Assembly: GCA_030045215.1 (NCBI GenBank)
Contig: JASIBJ010000066.1
Coordinates: 1 to 15,139, forward strand
Direction of reading: 5' to 3'
Length of the DNA: 15,139 nucleotides
DNA from: Streptosporangiaceae bacterium
GTDB taxonomy: Bacteria > Actinomycetota > Actinomycetes > Streptosporangiales > Streptosporangiaceae
Shown: positions 1 through 6,383 of the stretch, piece by piece
Layout: every line of letters begins with the position of its first letter
How positions within the stretch are numbered: the stretch's first letter is position 1
Position numbers and translations under genes: made by a program
The notes under the pieces: model-generated
What the model was told of the DNA's origin: nothing
The model's database searches: none
The model's input: only the letters and a program-made list of their open reading frames with translations

Positions 1-922
1 TCATGGCCACGTCGCCCGTGCTGACCCGGCCATCGACAGCCTGATGGACCACCAGCACGATCGCGCCGAGGTAGCCAGCCAGGAAGAGCACGCGCCCAGC
101 CAGGCGCACGAGGATGCCGCGCGCGTTCAGGCGCACGTGGATGCGGCGGATCTGCTCGTGCTCGGCGGAGAATCGTCGCTGCAGCTCGGCCGGGAGCCGC
201 AGCAGCCGGATCTCCTTTGCCGCCGGCCGGCTCGCGGCCAGGTAATAGAGCATCTCGGCGCGACGACTGGGCTCGGCGGCGAGTTCGTTGCCCCGGCTGT
301 ACAGGCCGGCGGTATGGCGAGAGAGGATCACGATCGGGAGCCCGAAGACCGGCAGCGCCAGCAGCAGCGGGCTAACTGAGGCGAGCAGGCCGAGCGTGAT
401 CAGGATCCGGACCAGCGCCGTCGCGCCGTCCAGCACGGCGGGCACAGCGGCGCCGAACTCCCAGGACTCGGCCTGCAGCAGCTCGAGCTGACGCAGATGC
501 CGCGGCGTCTCCTGGATCACGAGCGTGGGGGTCCCGCCGACGAGCTCGAGCAGCCGCCGGTCGAGCAGGTGCTTAGTCCGGTCAAGCAGCGCTATCCGCA
601 CCTGCGAGCCGGCGAATTCTGTGACCGCCAGAACCGTGATCGACACCGCGATCGCCAGGCCCGCGGCGAGCGCGCCGGCCTGGCCGCTCCCGCGGCTGGT
701 AACGCTGTCAACGAACAGCTTGAGCCAGAGCCCGAGCAGCGAGCCCGCCAGCGCCTCCAGGACGACCAGCACGAAGGCCAAGGTCGCGAGCCTGCGGTCG
801 GCCGCCCAGGCGAAGCCGAGCATCCGCCGCGCGGCGCGGGGCGACGCGGTTGGCGCAGGCGGCCAGGCCTGCTCGGCGGACATCCGCCCGGCGTCCGACT
901 GCCCCTGCGGTGTGTCAGTCAT
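1..922 (-). CDS. ABC exporter half-transporter, transmembrane part (partial, runs off window)
   Basis: Reading the minus strand from the ATG at 922 gives 307 open codons to the window edge with no stop, so this is the N-terminal half of a longer gene. The translation begins MTDTPQGQSDAGRM. After a polar leader of about 30 residues come hydrophobic segments near residues 43-70 and 86-105, then pairs around 170-205 and 270-300. This is the usual pattern of an ABC exporter membrane domain (type IV fold, six helices). The ATPase domain would lie beyond position 1, so Walker motifs cannot be checked. The start overlaps the stop of the upstream exporter gene in ATGACTGA (8 bp). The two are therefore one transcript with coupled translation, and the proteins probably form a heterodimer in the plasma membrane. 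The substrate is unknown. The role is inferred from the pairing and the membrane topology. Confidence 0.8.
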   Translation of the reverse strand, partial: MTDTPQGQSDAGRMSAEQAWPPAPTASPRAARRMLGFAWAADRRLATLAFVLVVLEALAGSLLGLWLKLFVDSVTSRGSGQAGALAAGLAIAVSITVLAVTEFAGSQVRIALLDRTKHLLDRRLLELVGGTPTLVIQETPRHLRQLELLQAESWEFGAAVPAVLDGATALVRILITLGLLASVSPLLLALPVFGLPIVILSRHTAGLYSRGNELAAEPSRRAEMLYYLAASRPAAKEIRLLRLPAELQRRFSAEHEQIRRIHVRLNARGILVRLAGRVLFLAGYLGAIVLVVHQAVDGRVSTGDVAM

Positions 923-2723
923 CTGCGCTCCCGTGGTAGCTGCTGGCCTGAAGCCGGAACAGCCGTGCATACCGGCCGCCGGCCGCCAGCAGTTCCTCGT
1001 GGCTGCCATCCTCGGTGATCCGGCCTTGCTCCAGCACGATGATCCGGTCCGCCCGGCGCACCGTGGAGAAGCGGTGGCTGATCACGATCGTGGTCAGGCC
1101 CCTGGTCAGCTCGATGAACCGGTCGTACATGTCGGCCTCGGCGCGCACGTCCAGGTGCGCGGTCGGCTCGTCCATCACCAGGACCCTGGCGCCGCCGCGG
1201 ACCGCGAACAGGGCGCGGGCGAACGCGATTCGCTGCCACTGCCCGCCGGACAGGTCGACGCCGCCCTCGAACCGGGGCGACAGCGTGGTGGCCGGACCGG
1301 CCCGCAGCGCCGCGACCAGATCGCCCGCGCCTGCCATCGCGGCCGCTTCCGAGATCGCCTGGTCATCCTCTGCGTGCTCGACCGAGCCGAAGCCGATGTT
1401 GTCGCGCAGCGGCAGCTCGTACCGCACGAAGTCCTGGAAGACCACGGCCAGCCGGCGCCACCAGCTGACTCGGTCCAGCTCGATCAGCGGCCTGCCGTCC
1501 ACCGCGATCGAGCCTGCCGTCGGCTCGCAGAGTCCGGCCAGCAGCTTGACCAGCGTGGTCTTGCCAGCACCGTTCAGCCCCACGATGGCCAGCGACGTGC
1601 CGGCCCGGATGCTTAAGTCCAGGTCGGCTAGCACGGCCCCGTTCCCGCCTGGATAGCGGAAGCCAACACCACGAAAGGTAATGGACTCCCGCGGCAGCCC
1701 GGCGGCACTGGCACCCCCGCTCCGGCCGGGCTGCGCCGCCTGTTCCAGGGCTAGCACGTCGGGCACCGGCACTGCTCCGTTCTCGATCCAGGCATCGCCG
1801 TTCTGGCTGGCGATCATTGCCATCCCGAACAGGCCCTGCACGATGATGGCCAGCGCCGCGGCGTGCAGGGCGCCGGAACTGGCCGACCTGGCCAGCAGGG
1901 CCAGCACCAGTACGTGCGCGGCCAGCAGCATCGCGGCCAGGATGGCCATCCGGATCCGGCCAGCCCGGCGAGCCCGCCACAGCCACGTCATGACCTCGGT
2001 CCACTCCCGGCTGTACTCCTGCGCCAGCCAGCCGACGAGCCCGAAGATCCGCAGCTCCTTCGCCCAGTGCGGGCGCAGGCCGATGTCTTGCAGGTACGCT
2101 GCCCGGCGCAGCGGATCGGACCAGAACGGGCTGGCCTCGTAGTAGCTGGTCTGCAGCGTGCGGGCCACCGCGAGCCACAGCAGCGTCAGCGCGATCGCGG
2201 CGGCCGGCCAGTAGTAGCCGACCAGCACCGCCGCGGCCAGGCCCTGGGCGCGCGCAGCCCACTGGGAGCTGAGCCCGGAGACGAGTTCGCCTGGGCCGTA
2301 CCTGGCCACCCGGAGCGCGCGGTCCACGATCGCGGCCAGCTCGGGATCGTCGGCCAGCTGCAGGTCCTCCCGACGCAGGGCGCTGGCCATGACCCGGCCG
2401 AGCAGGTAGCCGTCGAAGCGCCGGTACAGGTCGGTGCTGATCATCTCCTGCGCGCCCGCTGCAAGCTCAAGGCCGACCAGCACGACGGCCATCGCGATCA
2501 GCGTGCCGGCCAGCTGCCGCACCGGCTGCGGGCCAGCTCCGGCCCGGACGGCGGCGGGTACCTGGCCGATCAGGCGCCCGACGAGCGCGGCGAACGCGGC
2601 CGGGAGTGCGCCGGTCAGCACCGCAAGCACGGCAAGACCGCTCGCCTCACCGGGGAAGGCGCGAAAGAGCACGCGAGTCGCCGTCCGCCGGATGGCATGC
2701 CGTGGCGAGCTGAGGAATTTCAC
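915..2723 (-). CDS. ABC exporter, fused permease and ATPase (602 aa)
   Basis: A full-length half-transporter with an N-terminal membrane domain and a C-terminal ATPase. Hydrophobic segments lie near residues 26-50, 71-90, 158-187, 258-280 and 285-306. The nucleotide-binding domain shows Walker A GLNGAGKT (382-389), Q-loop Gln430, signature LSGGQ (491-495), Walker B VLVMDE (514-519) and H-loop His550. All hydrolysis residues are present, so this site should be active. The start is GTG at 2723, since an in-frame TAG lies three codons upstream and AGG is within range as ribosome binding site. It overlaps the next half-transporter gene by 8 bp. Such heterodimeric exporters move drugs, lipids or peptides. 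Neither a precursor peptide nor a modifying enzyme is visible nearby, so the cargo is not assigned. The upstream kinase gene is separated by a hairpin, so this is probably its own operon. Confidence 0.93.
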   Translation of the reverse strand: MKFLSSPRHAIRRTATRVLFRAFPGEASGLAVLAVLTGALPAAFAALVGRLIGQVPAAVRAGAGPQPVRQLAGTLIAMAVVLVGLELAAGAQEMISTDLYRRFDGYLLGRVMASALRREDLQLADDPELAAIVDRALRVARYGPGELVSGLSSQWAARAQGLAAAVLVGYYWPAAAIALTLLWLAVARTLQTSYYEASPFWSDPLRRAAYLQDIGLRPHWAKELRIFGLVGWLAQEYSREWTEVMTWLWRARRAGRIRMAILAAMLLAAHVLVLALLARSASSGALHAAALAIIVQGLFGMAMIASQNGDAWIENGAVPVPDVLALEQAAQPGRSGGASAAGLPRESITFRGVGFRYPGGNGAVLADLDLSIRAGTSLAIVGLNGAGKTTLVKLLAGLCEPTAGSIAVDGRPLIELDRVSWWRRLAVVFQDFVRYELPLRDNIGFGSVEHAEDDQAISEAAAMAGAGDLVAALRAGPATTLSPRFEGGVDLSGGQWQRIAFARALFAVRGGARVLVMDEPTAHLDVRAEADMYDRFIELTRGLTTIVISHRFSTVRRADRIIVLEQGRITEDGSHEELLAAGGRYARLFRLQASSYHGSADD

Positions 2724-2741
2724 CAGGACCTAATACATGCC

Positions 2742-2772
2742 GGGCAGGTTAGCAGATCCTGCGGTCCTGCCC
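2742..2772 (-). terminator. Two-tier hairpin after the xylulokinase gene
   Basis: The arms GGGCAGG and CCTGCCC (7 bp) enclose a symmetrical 3x3 internal loop, then a second stem GCAG/CTGC closing a 3-base loop. It starts 27 bases past the kinase stop and ends 18 bases before the exporter start. There is no T-run, as is common in actinomycete terminators. Structure is seen; termination is inferred. Confidence 0.55.
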
Positions 2773-2799
2773 AGCGCCTCGGTGATCGCGTGCGAATCG

Positions 2800-4203
2800 C
2801 TACCAGGCTGTCGTGTCATTGCGCAGCGCGACGTGGCGCTGGCGGACCTGGGGCTGTGCCTGGCCCTCGAAAACGGCGGGCGGCCGGGCGGGCGGCCATT
2901 CCGGCGGCTGCGGCGTGCCCGCCAGTGCCCAGGCCGCCTGCCTTGCGGCGCCGAGTGCCGCGTACTCCGCCGGTTCTGGCACGAGCACCGGGACGCCGAA
3001 CACGACGGGAGCGAGCTGTCGTATCGCCGGCGATCGGGAGCCACCGCCGATCAGCAGCACCCGCTGCTGCGGCACGCCCTGCCCGGCGAGCAGCCCGGCT
3101 GCCTCGGCGAGCGACGCCAGCACGGACTCCACGGCGGCCCTGGCCAGGTTCTGCCTGGAGGCGTTGCCAGTGGTGAGGCCGCGCAGCACCCCGGTGGCAC
3201 TCGGCCGATCCGGAGTGCGCTCGCCATCCAGGTAGGGCAGCAGCGTGAGACCATCGGCGCCGGGGCTGGCAGCGAGCGCAAGGTCCGAAAGTCCCGCCAG
3301 TGTGCTTCCGGTCAGCGTGGCCACGGCGGACAGCACCCCAGCGGCGTTGACCGTGCAGACCAGGGGCAGGAACGCGCCAGTGGCGTCGGCGAAGCCGGCC
3401 ACCGCGCCGGTCGGATCGGCGGCCGGGATGGTGCTGACGGCAAACGCGGTGCCCGAGGTGCCGATCGAGATGGCCATGTCTCCTGGCCCGAGGCCGAGGC
3501 CGAGCGCGGCACCCATGTTGTCCCCGGTGCCCGCCGAGAGCTGGGCACCCCAGCTGGTCTCCCCGACCACTTCGCCCGGCGAGGCGACTCGGGGCAGCGC
3601 GAGCCAGTGCCCTGCGGCTTCTATGGCCAGGTCGGGCAGCCAGGTGCTGTGCCTGGGCGAGAAGTATCCGGTGCCGGATGCGTCGCCCCGGTCGGTCGTG
3701 GCCGCGGTGACCGGCGGCGGGTTCCCGAGCGCGTCGCCGCGCAGCCGCCAGGCCAGCCAGTCATGCGGCAGCAGCACGGCCGCCGCCCTGGCGGCGTTGC
3801 CGCGCTCGTGCTCGGCCAGCCAGCGCAGCTTGGTGACCGTGAACGACGCGGTGGGAACGCTGCCGGTCTTCTCAGCCCACCACTGCGCTCCGCCGTGCTC
3901 GCGCACGAGTGCCGCGGCGGCGCCCGCCGACCGCAAGTCGTTCCACAGCAGCGCGGGCCGCACGACCTTGCCGTCCTCGTCCAGTGCGATCATTCCGTGC
4001 TGCTGCCCGGCCACGCCGATCGCGTGTGCTTGCGACAGCAGGCCGCTTCCGGCTTGCCGGAGGGCCGTCCACCACGCCTCCGGATCGCATTCGGTACCGC
4101 CAGGGTGCGGCGCACTGCCCTGGCCGACTATGTGCCCGTCCTCTGCGCGGCAGAGCAGGACCTTGGTCGACTGCGTTGACGAGTCCACCCCGGCGACGAG
4201 CAC
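2800..4203 (-). CDS. xylB: Xylulokinase (FGGY carbohydrate kinase)
   Basis: Phosphorylates D-xylulose to xylulose 5-phosphate with ATP in the cytoplasm, feeding the pentose phosphate pathway. The 467-residue protein has the FGGY two-domain layout: N-terminal GVDSSTQSTK (5-14), GVAGQQHGM (63-71), LLWNDLRS (85-92, as in xylulokinases), TDRGDASGTG (170-179), catalytic-base Asp228 in GTGDNMG, SIGTSGTAF (246-254), and the C-terminal nucleotide motif LIGGGSRSP (384-392). Length fits the family. I chose GTG 4203 because GGGAGGA lies just upstream and the first residues then match family N-termini. The ORF extends to an ATG at 4308, but that would add 35 atypical residues and overlap the divergent gene. 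No xylose isomerase is in the window, so xylulose could also come from a polyol. A different FGGY substrate cannot be excluded. Confidence 0.88.
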   Translation of the reverse strand: MLVAGVDSSTQSTKVLLCRAEDGHIVGQGSAPHPGGTECDPEAWWTALRQAGSGLLSQAHAIGVAGQQHGMIALDEDGKVVRPALLWNDLRSAGAAAALVREHGGAQWWAEKTGSVPTASFTVTKLRWLAEHERGNAARAAAVLLPHDWLAWRLRGDALGNPPPVTAATTDRGDASGTGYFSPRHSTWLPDLAIEAAGHWLALPRVASPGEVVGETSWGAQLSAGTGDNMGAALGLGLGPGDMAISIGTSGTAFAVSTIPAADPTGAVAGFADATGAFLPLVCTVNAAGVLSAVATLTGSTLAGLSDLALAASPGADGLTLLPYLDGERTPDRPSATGVLRGLTTGNASRQNLARAAVESVLASLAEAAGLLAGQGVPQQRVLLIGGGSRSPAIRQLAPVVFGVPVLVPEPAEYAALGAARQAAWALAGTPQPPEWPPARPPAVFEGQAQPQVRQRHVALRNDTTAW

Positions 4204-4222
4204 GATTCCTCCCTGGCTGGGT

Positions 4223-4252
4223 GCGGTCAGCTGGCGGTCAGCGCGCGGTCGC
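4223..4252. repeat. Three tandem 11-bp repeats in divergent promoter region
   Basis: GCGGTCAGC occurs at 4223-4231 and 4234-4242, and GCGGTCGC at 4245-4252, so starts are exactly 11 bp apart (one helical turn). This can be read as heptamers GCGGTCA/GCGGTCA/GCGGTCG separated by 4 bp, the arrangement bound by SARP-type activators. A weak -10 (CATTCT, 4256-4261) follows on the plus strand, about 40 bases before the KdaD-like start. Repeats are seen; operator function is inferred. Confidence 0.55.
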
Positions 4253-4302
4253 TGCCATTCTGGCCGGAGACAAGCTGCCGTCACGACCAGGAATGATTGC
4301 CC

Positions 4303-5193
4303 GTGCATATAGTGCGATACCGAGTCAGCGGCTCGGAGGCCCCGCGGGTCGGGGTGCGCGCGGGCGGAGGGGTGTTCGCGCTGCCCGGAGTCTCCTCGCT
4401 CGCGTCGCTGTGGTCACTACGGCTCGCCGAGATCCGCCAGCGGATTGATGAGCGAGACAACGCCGGGCGTGTCCCGGCGGACGAGGTGACGCTGCTGCCA
4501 CCGATCGATGGCCGGACCGAGGTCTGGGCGGCCGGGGTCACCTATGAGTCATCGCGGCAGGCCAGGGTCATCGAGAGCGAGCGGTCCGCGGATGTCTACG
4601 AGCGGGTCTACGACGCGCGGCGGCCGGAGCTGTTCTTCAAGTCCGCGGGCTGGCGCGTAATGGGCGACGGCCAGACCGTGGCGATCAGGGACGACTCGAG
4701 CGTGACCGTGCCCGAGCCAGAGGTGGCCCTGGTCGTCAACAAGCACGCCGAGATCGCGGGCTACACCGTGTGCGACGACGTGTCGTCCAGGTCGATCGAG
4801 GGCGAGAATCCGCTCTACCTGCCGCAAGCCAAGACCTACCTCGGCGGTTGCGCGCTTGGCCCGGCCATCCGCCCGGCCTGGGAGGTCGCCGATCCGTACA
4901 AGCTGGGCATCGCGTTGACCATAGACCGGGCCGGCGAGGTCGCCTGGCACGGCCGCGCGAGCACGGCGTCGCTCCGGCGGACGTTTGACGAACTGGTGGG
5001 CTACCTGATGCATGCCGACGTGCATCCCGACGGGGTGGTGCTGTCGACCGGCACCTGCCTGGTGCCGCCAGCGCCCTTCACGCTCGCCGACGGCGACGTC
5101 GTGCGGATCGAGATCGCCGAGATCGGCACGCTCACGACCCCCGTGGTGTGCGGGCTGGAGCGAATGCGCGCCGCACTCGGCGAGGTCAGCTGA
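4303..5193 (+). CDS. 2-keto-3-deoxy-pentonate dehydratase (KdaD-like, FAA hydrolase fold)
   Basis: Predicted to dehydrate 2-dehydro-3-deoxy-D-pentonate to 2-oxoglutarate semialdehyde, the second dehydration of the non-phosphorylative pentose route. The 296-residue protein (start GTG 4303, MHIVRYRVSG) resembles the archaeal 2-keto-3-deoxy-D-arabinonate dehydratase along its length, as I recall that protein. Shared stretches are EVWAAGVTYE (73-82), YERVYDARRPELFFKS (99-114), ENPLYLPQAK (168-177) and STGTCLVP (248-255). The acidic metal ligands of the fold are present: Glu138 and Glu140 in PEPE, and Asp159 in CDDV; Lys177 is also kept. Length is typical (about 298). A TTG at 4297 is a second start choice, and the AGGA at 4289-4292 fits either. 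It lies upstream of the pentonate dehydratase on the same strand and is divergent from the xylulokinase. A related fumarylacetoacetate-hydrolase-family activity is the main alternative. Confidence 0.82.
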   Translation: MHIVRYRVSGSEAPRVGVRAGGGVFALPGVSSLASLWSLRLAEIRQRIDERDNAGRVPADEVTLLPPIDGRTEVWAAGVTYESSRQARVIESERSADVYERVYDARRPELFFKSAGWRVMGDGQTVAIRDDSSVTVPEPEVALVVNKHAEIAGYTVCDDVSSRSIEGENPLYLPQAKTYLGGCALGPAIRPAWEVADPYKLGIALTIDRAGEVAWHGRASTASLRRTFDELVGYLMHADVHPDGVVLSTGTCLVPPAPFTLADGDVVRIEIAEIGTLTTPVVCGLERMRAALGEVS

Positions 5194-5195
5194 GC

Positions 5196-5215
5196 GGCCC
5201 CGGCGCTGAGGGGCC
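5196..5215 (+). terminator. Hairpin just after the KdaD-like gene
   Basis: A perfect 6-bp stem GGCCCC/GGGGCC with an 8-base loop begins 3 bases after the stop codon. No strong T-run follows (AGATT). It could end or attenuate transcription before the amidohydrolase gene, which has its own promoter-like sequence 33 bases on. Function is inferred. Confidence 0.45.
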
Positions 5216-5233
5216 AGATTCTGGCAGTCGCGG

Positions 5234-5245
5234 GCTTCACGAAGC
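5234..5245. promoter_or_regulatory. Palindrome GCTTC-AC-GAAGC in promoter spacer
   Basis: A perfect 5+2+5 inverted repeat sits immediately upstream of the extended -10 of the amidohydrolase gene, covering the -35/spacer region. A repressor bound here would block RNA polymerase. The palindrome is seen; its role as an operator is inferred, and short palindromes are frequent in GC-rich DNA. Confidence 0.3.
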
Positions 5246-5247
5246 GT

Positions 5248-5256
5248 TGCTACCGT
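5248..5256 (+). promoter_or_regulatory. Extended -10 promoter for leaderless amidohydrolase mRNA
   Basis: TGC-TACCGT matches an extended -10 (TGn TAnnnT). Exactly seven bases separate it from the ATG at 5264, so transcription would start at or next to the A of the start codon. This explains why no Shine-Dalgarno sequence precedes that gene. No convincing -35 is present, as expected for extended -10 promoters. Confidence 0.45.
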
Positions 5257-5263
5257 CAGCTTC

Positions 5264-6313
5264 ATGACAACCTGGGCAGTTCGCGGCGTTGAGCTTCCAT
5301 TCGGGCAAGAGCCACGATCGTGGTGGATCGACGCGGCGGGCACTGCCCACGACGAGGTGATCGGGGATGCCGAGCCGCTGCCAGGCAGCTATATCCTCCC
5401 CGGCCTCGCCGACGCGCACGCCCACCCCGCGCTAACCGCAGGGCCGTCGGGTCCGCAGGCACTGGCCAAGGACGCCGCGCGCGCGAACTTGCTGGAGTGG
5501 GCGCTGTCCGGGGTGACCCTGATCCGCGACGCGGGCTCCCCCGGCGGCCTGACCCTGGAGCTGCAGCCCGAGCCGGGAATGCCCGCCGTCCAGGCGGCCG
5601 GCCGGTTCCTGGCCCCGGCCGGCCGTTACTACCCCGAGCTGCTCGTCACCCCGGTGGCCGAGGCTGACCTGGTCAGCGCGGCCGTGAGTGAGATCAGCCG
5701 GGGCGCCACGTGGGTCAAGGTGATCGCGGACTTTCCGGACCTGGTCGGCGGTACCGGCACGCACGCGAACTACGGCTACCACGCGATCGCCGCGCTGACC
5801 GACGCCGTGCACGAGGCCGGGGGGCGGGTGGCGGCGCACTCGACCACGACGTTCGCCGGTCAGCTGATCGCCGCCGGAGTGGACTCGGTCGAGCACGGGA
5901 CCGGTCTGGACGAGGACGCCGTGAAAGCCATGGCAGACCGCGGCGTGGCCTGGACTCCTACCCTCACCGCCACCCTCGGCCGGCTCGACGGCGAACTGGC
6001 GCCGGAGATGCGCCGCTCGCTCGGCGAGGCCCGTGACCGCCTCGCGTTCCTGCTGCCGCTGGCCGTCAGTCTCGGCGTGCCGGTGCTGGCCGGCACCGAC
6101 GTCGTCGGATCCCTTCCGCGTGAGATCGCGTTGCTGACCAGCCTCGGCCTGTCCCCGAGCCAGGCGCTCGCCGCCGCCAGCACGTGGCCGCGCCAGTACA
6201 TCGGCGCGGCGGCCCGCCCCGACATCGTCACCTATCACCACGACCCGCGCGATGACCCGGATCAGCTGACCAGCCCGGCGGCGGTGGTGGTCGGCGGAAC
6301 CAGGCTGCGCTGA
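5264..6313 (+). CDS. Amidohydrolase superfamily metalloenzyme (imidazolonepropionase-like)
   Basis: A 349-residue cytoplasmic hydrolase of the metal-dependent amidohydrolase superfamily. The metal-site residues are all visible: His52 and His54 in LADAHAHP, Lys152 in WVKV (the position of the bridging, often carboxylated lysine), His192 in AAHSTT, His211 in VEHG and Asp279 in AGTD. The C-terminal PADIV-like end of the family is represented by ARPDIV (317-322). No signal peptide is seen. It lies between two pentonate-pathway dehydratase genes, 70 bp from each. By context it could hydrolyse an aldonolactone (the step between sugar dehydrogenase and dehydratase) or an amide or ester of a sugar acid; this is inference. 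The ATG has no ribosome binding site but a well-placed extended -10, indicating leaderless translation. Family assignment is secure; substrate is not. Confidence 0.85.
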   Translation: MTTWAVRGVELPFGQEPRSWWIDAAGTAHDEVIGDAEPLPGSYILPGLADAHAHPALTAGPSGPQALAKDAARANLLEWALSGVTLIRDAGSPGGLTLELQPEPGMPAVQAAGRFLAPAGRYYPELLVTPVAEADLVSAAVSEISRGATWVKVIADFPDLVGGTGTHANYGYHAIAALTDAVHEAGGRVAAHSTTTFAGQLIAAGVDSVEHGTGLDEDAVKAMADRGVAWTPTLTATLGRLDGELAPEMRRSLGEARDRLAFLLPLAVSLGVPVLAGTDVVGSLPREIALLTSLGLSPSQALAAASTWPRQYIGAAARPDIVTYHHDPRDDPDQLTSPAAVVVGGTRLR

Positions 6314-6383
6314 GCGTTCATCACGCGCTGCCGGCCAGCGGCCGCTCCAGTGGCGATCAGATGGCGGCGAAAGGAGACCGGAC

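Noticed and set aside
1863..3176. Long plus-strand frame (437 codons) opposite the exporter gene
   Set aside because: Translation is rich in Gln, Arg, Gly and Pro without any domain, and it lies antisense to a gene with complete ABC motifs. It is a shadow of GC-rich codon use.
2737..4179. Long plus-strand frame (480 codons) opposite the xylulokinase gene
   Set aside because: Low-complexity Gly/Arg/Gln composition and no recognisable motif; the opposite strand carries a full FGGY kinase.
4204..4308. Upstream ATG (4308) extension of the xylulokinase
   Set aside because: It would add 35 residues unlike family N-termini, overlap the divergent start, and ignore the GGGAGGA site directly before GTG 4203.
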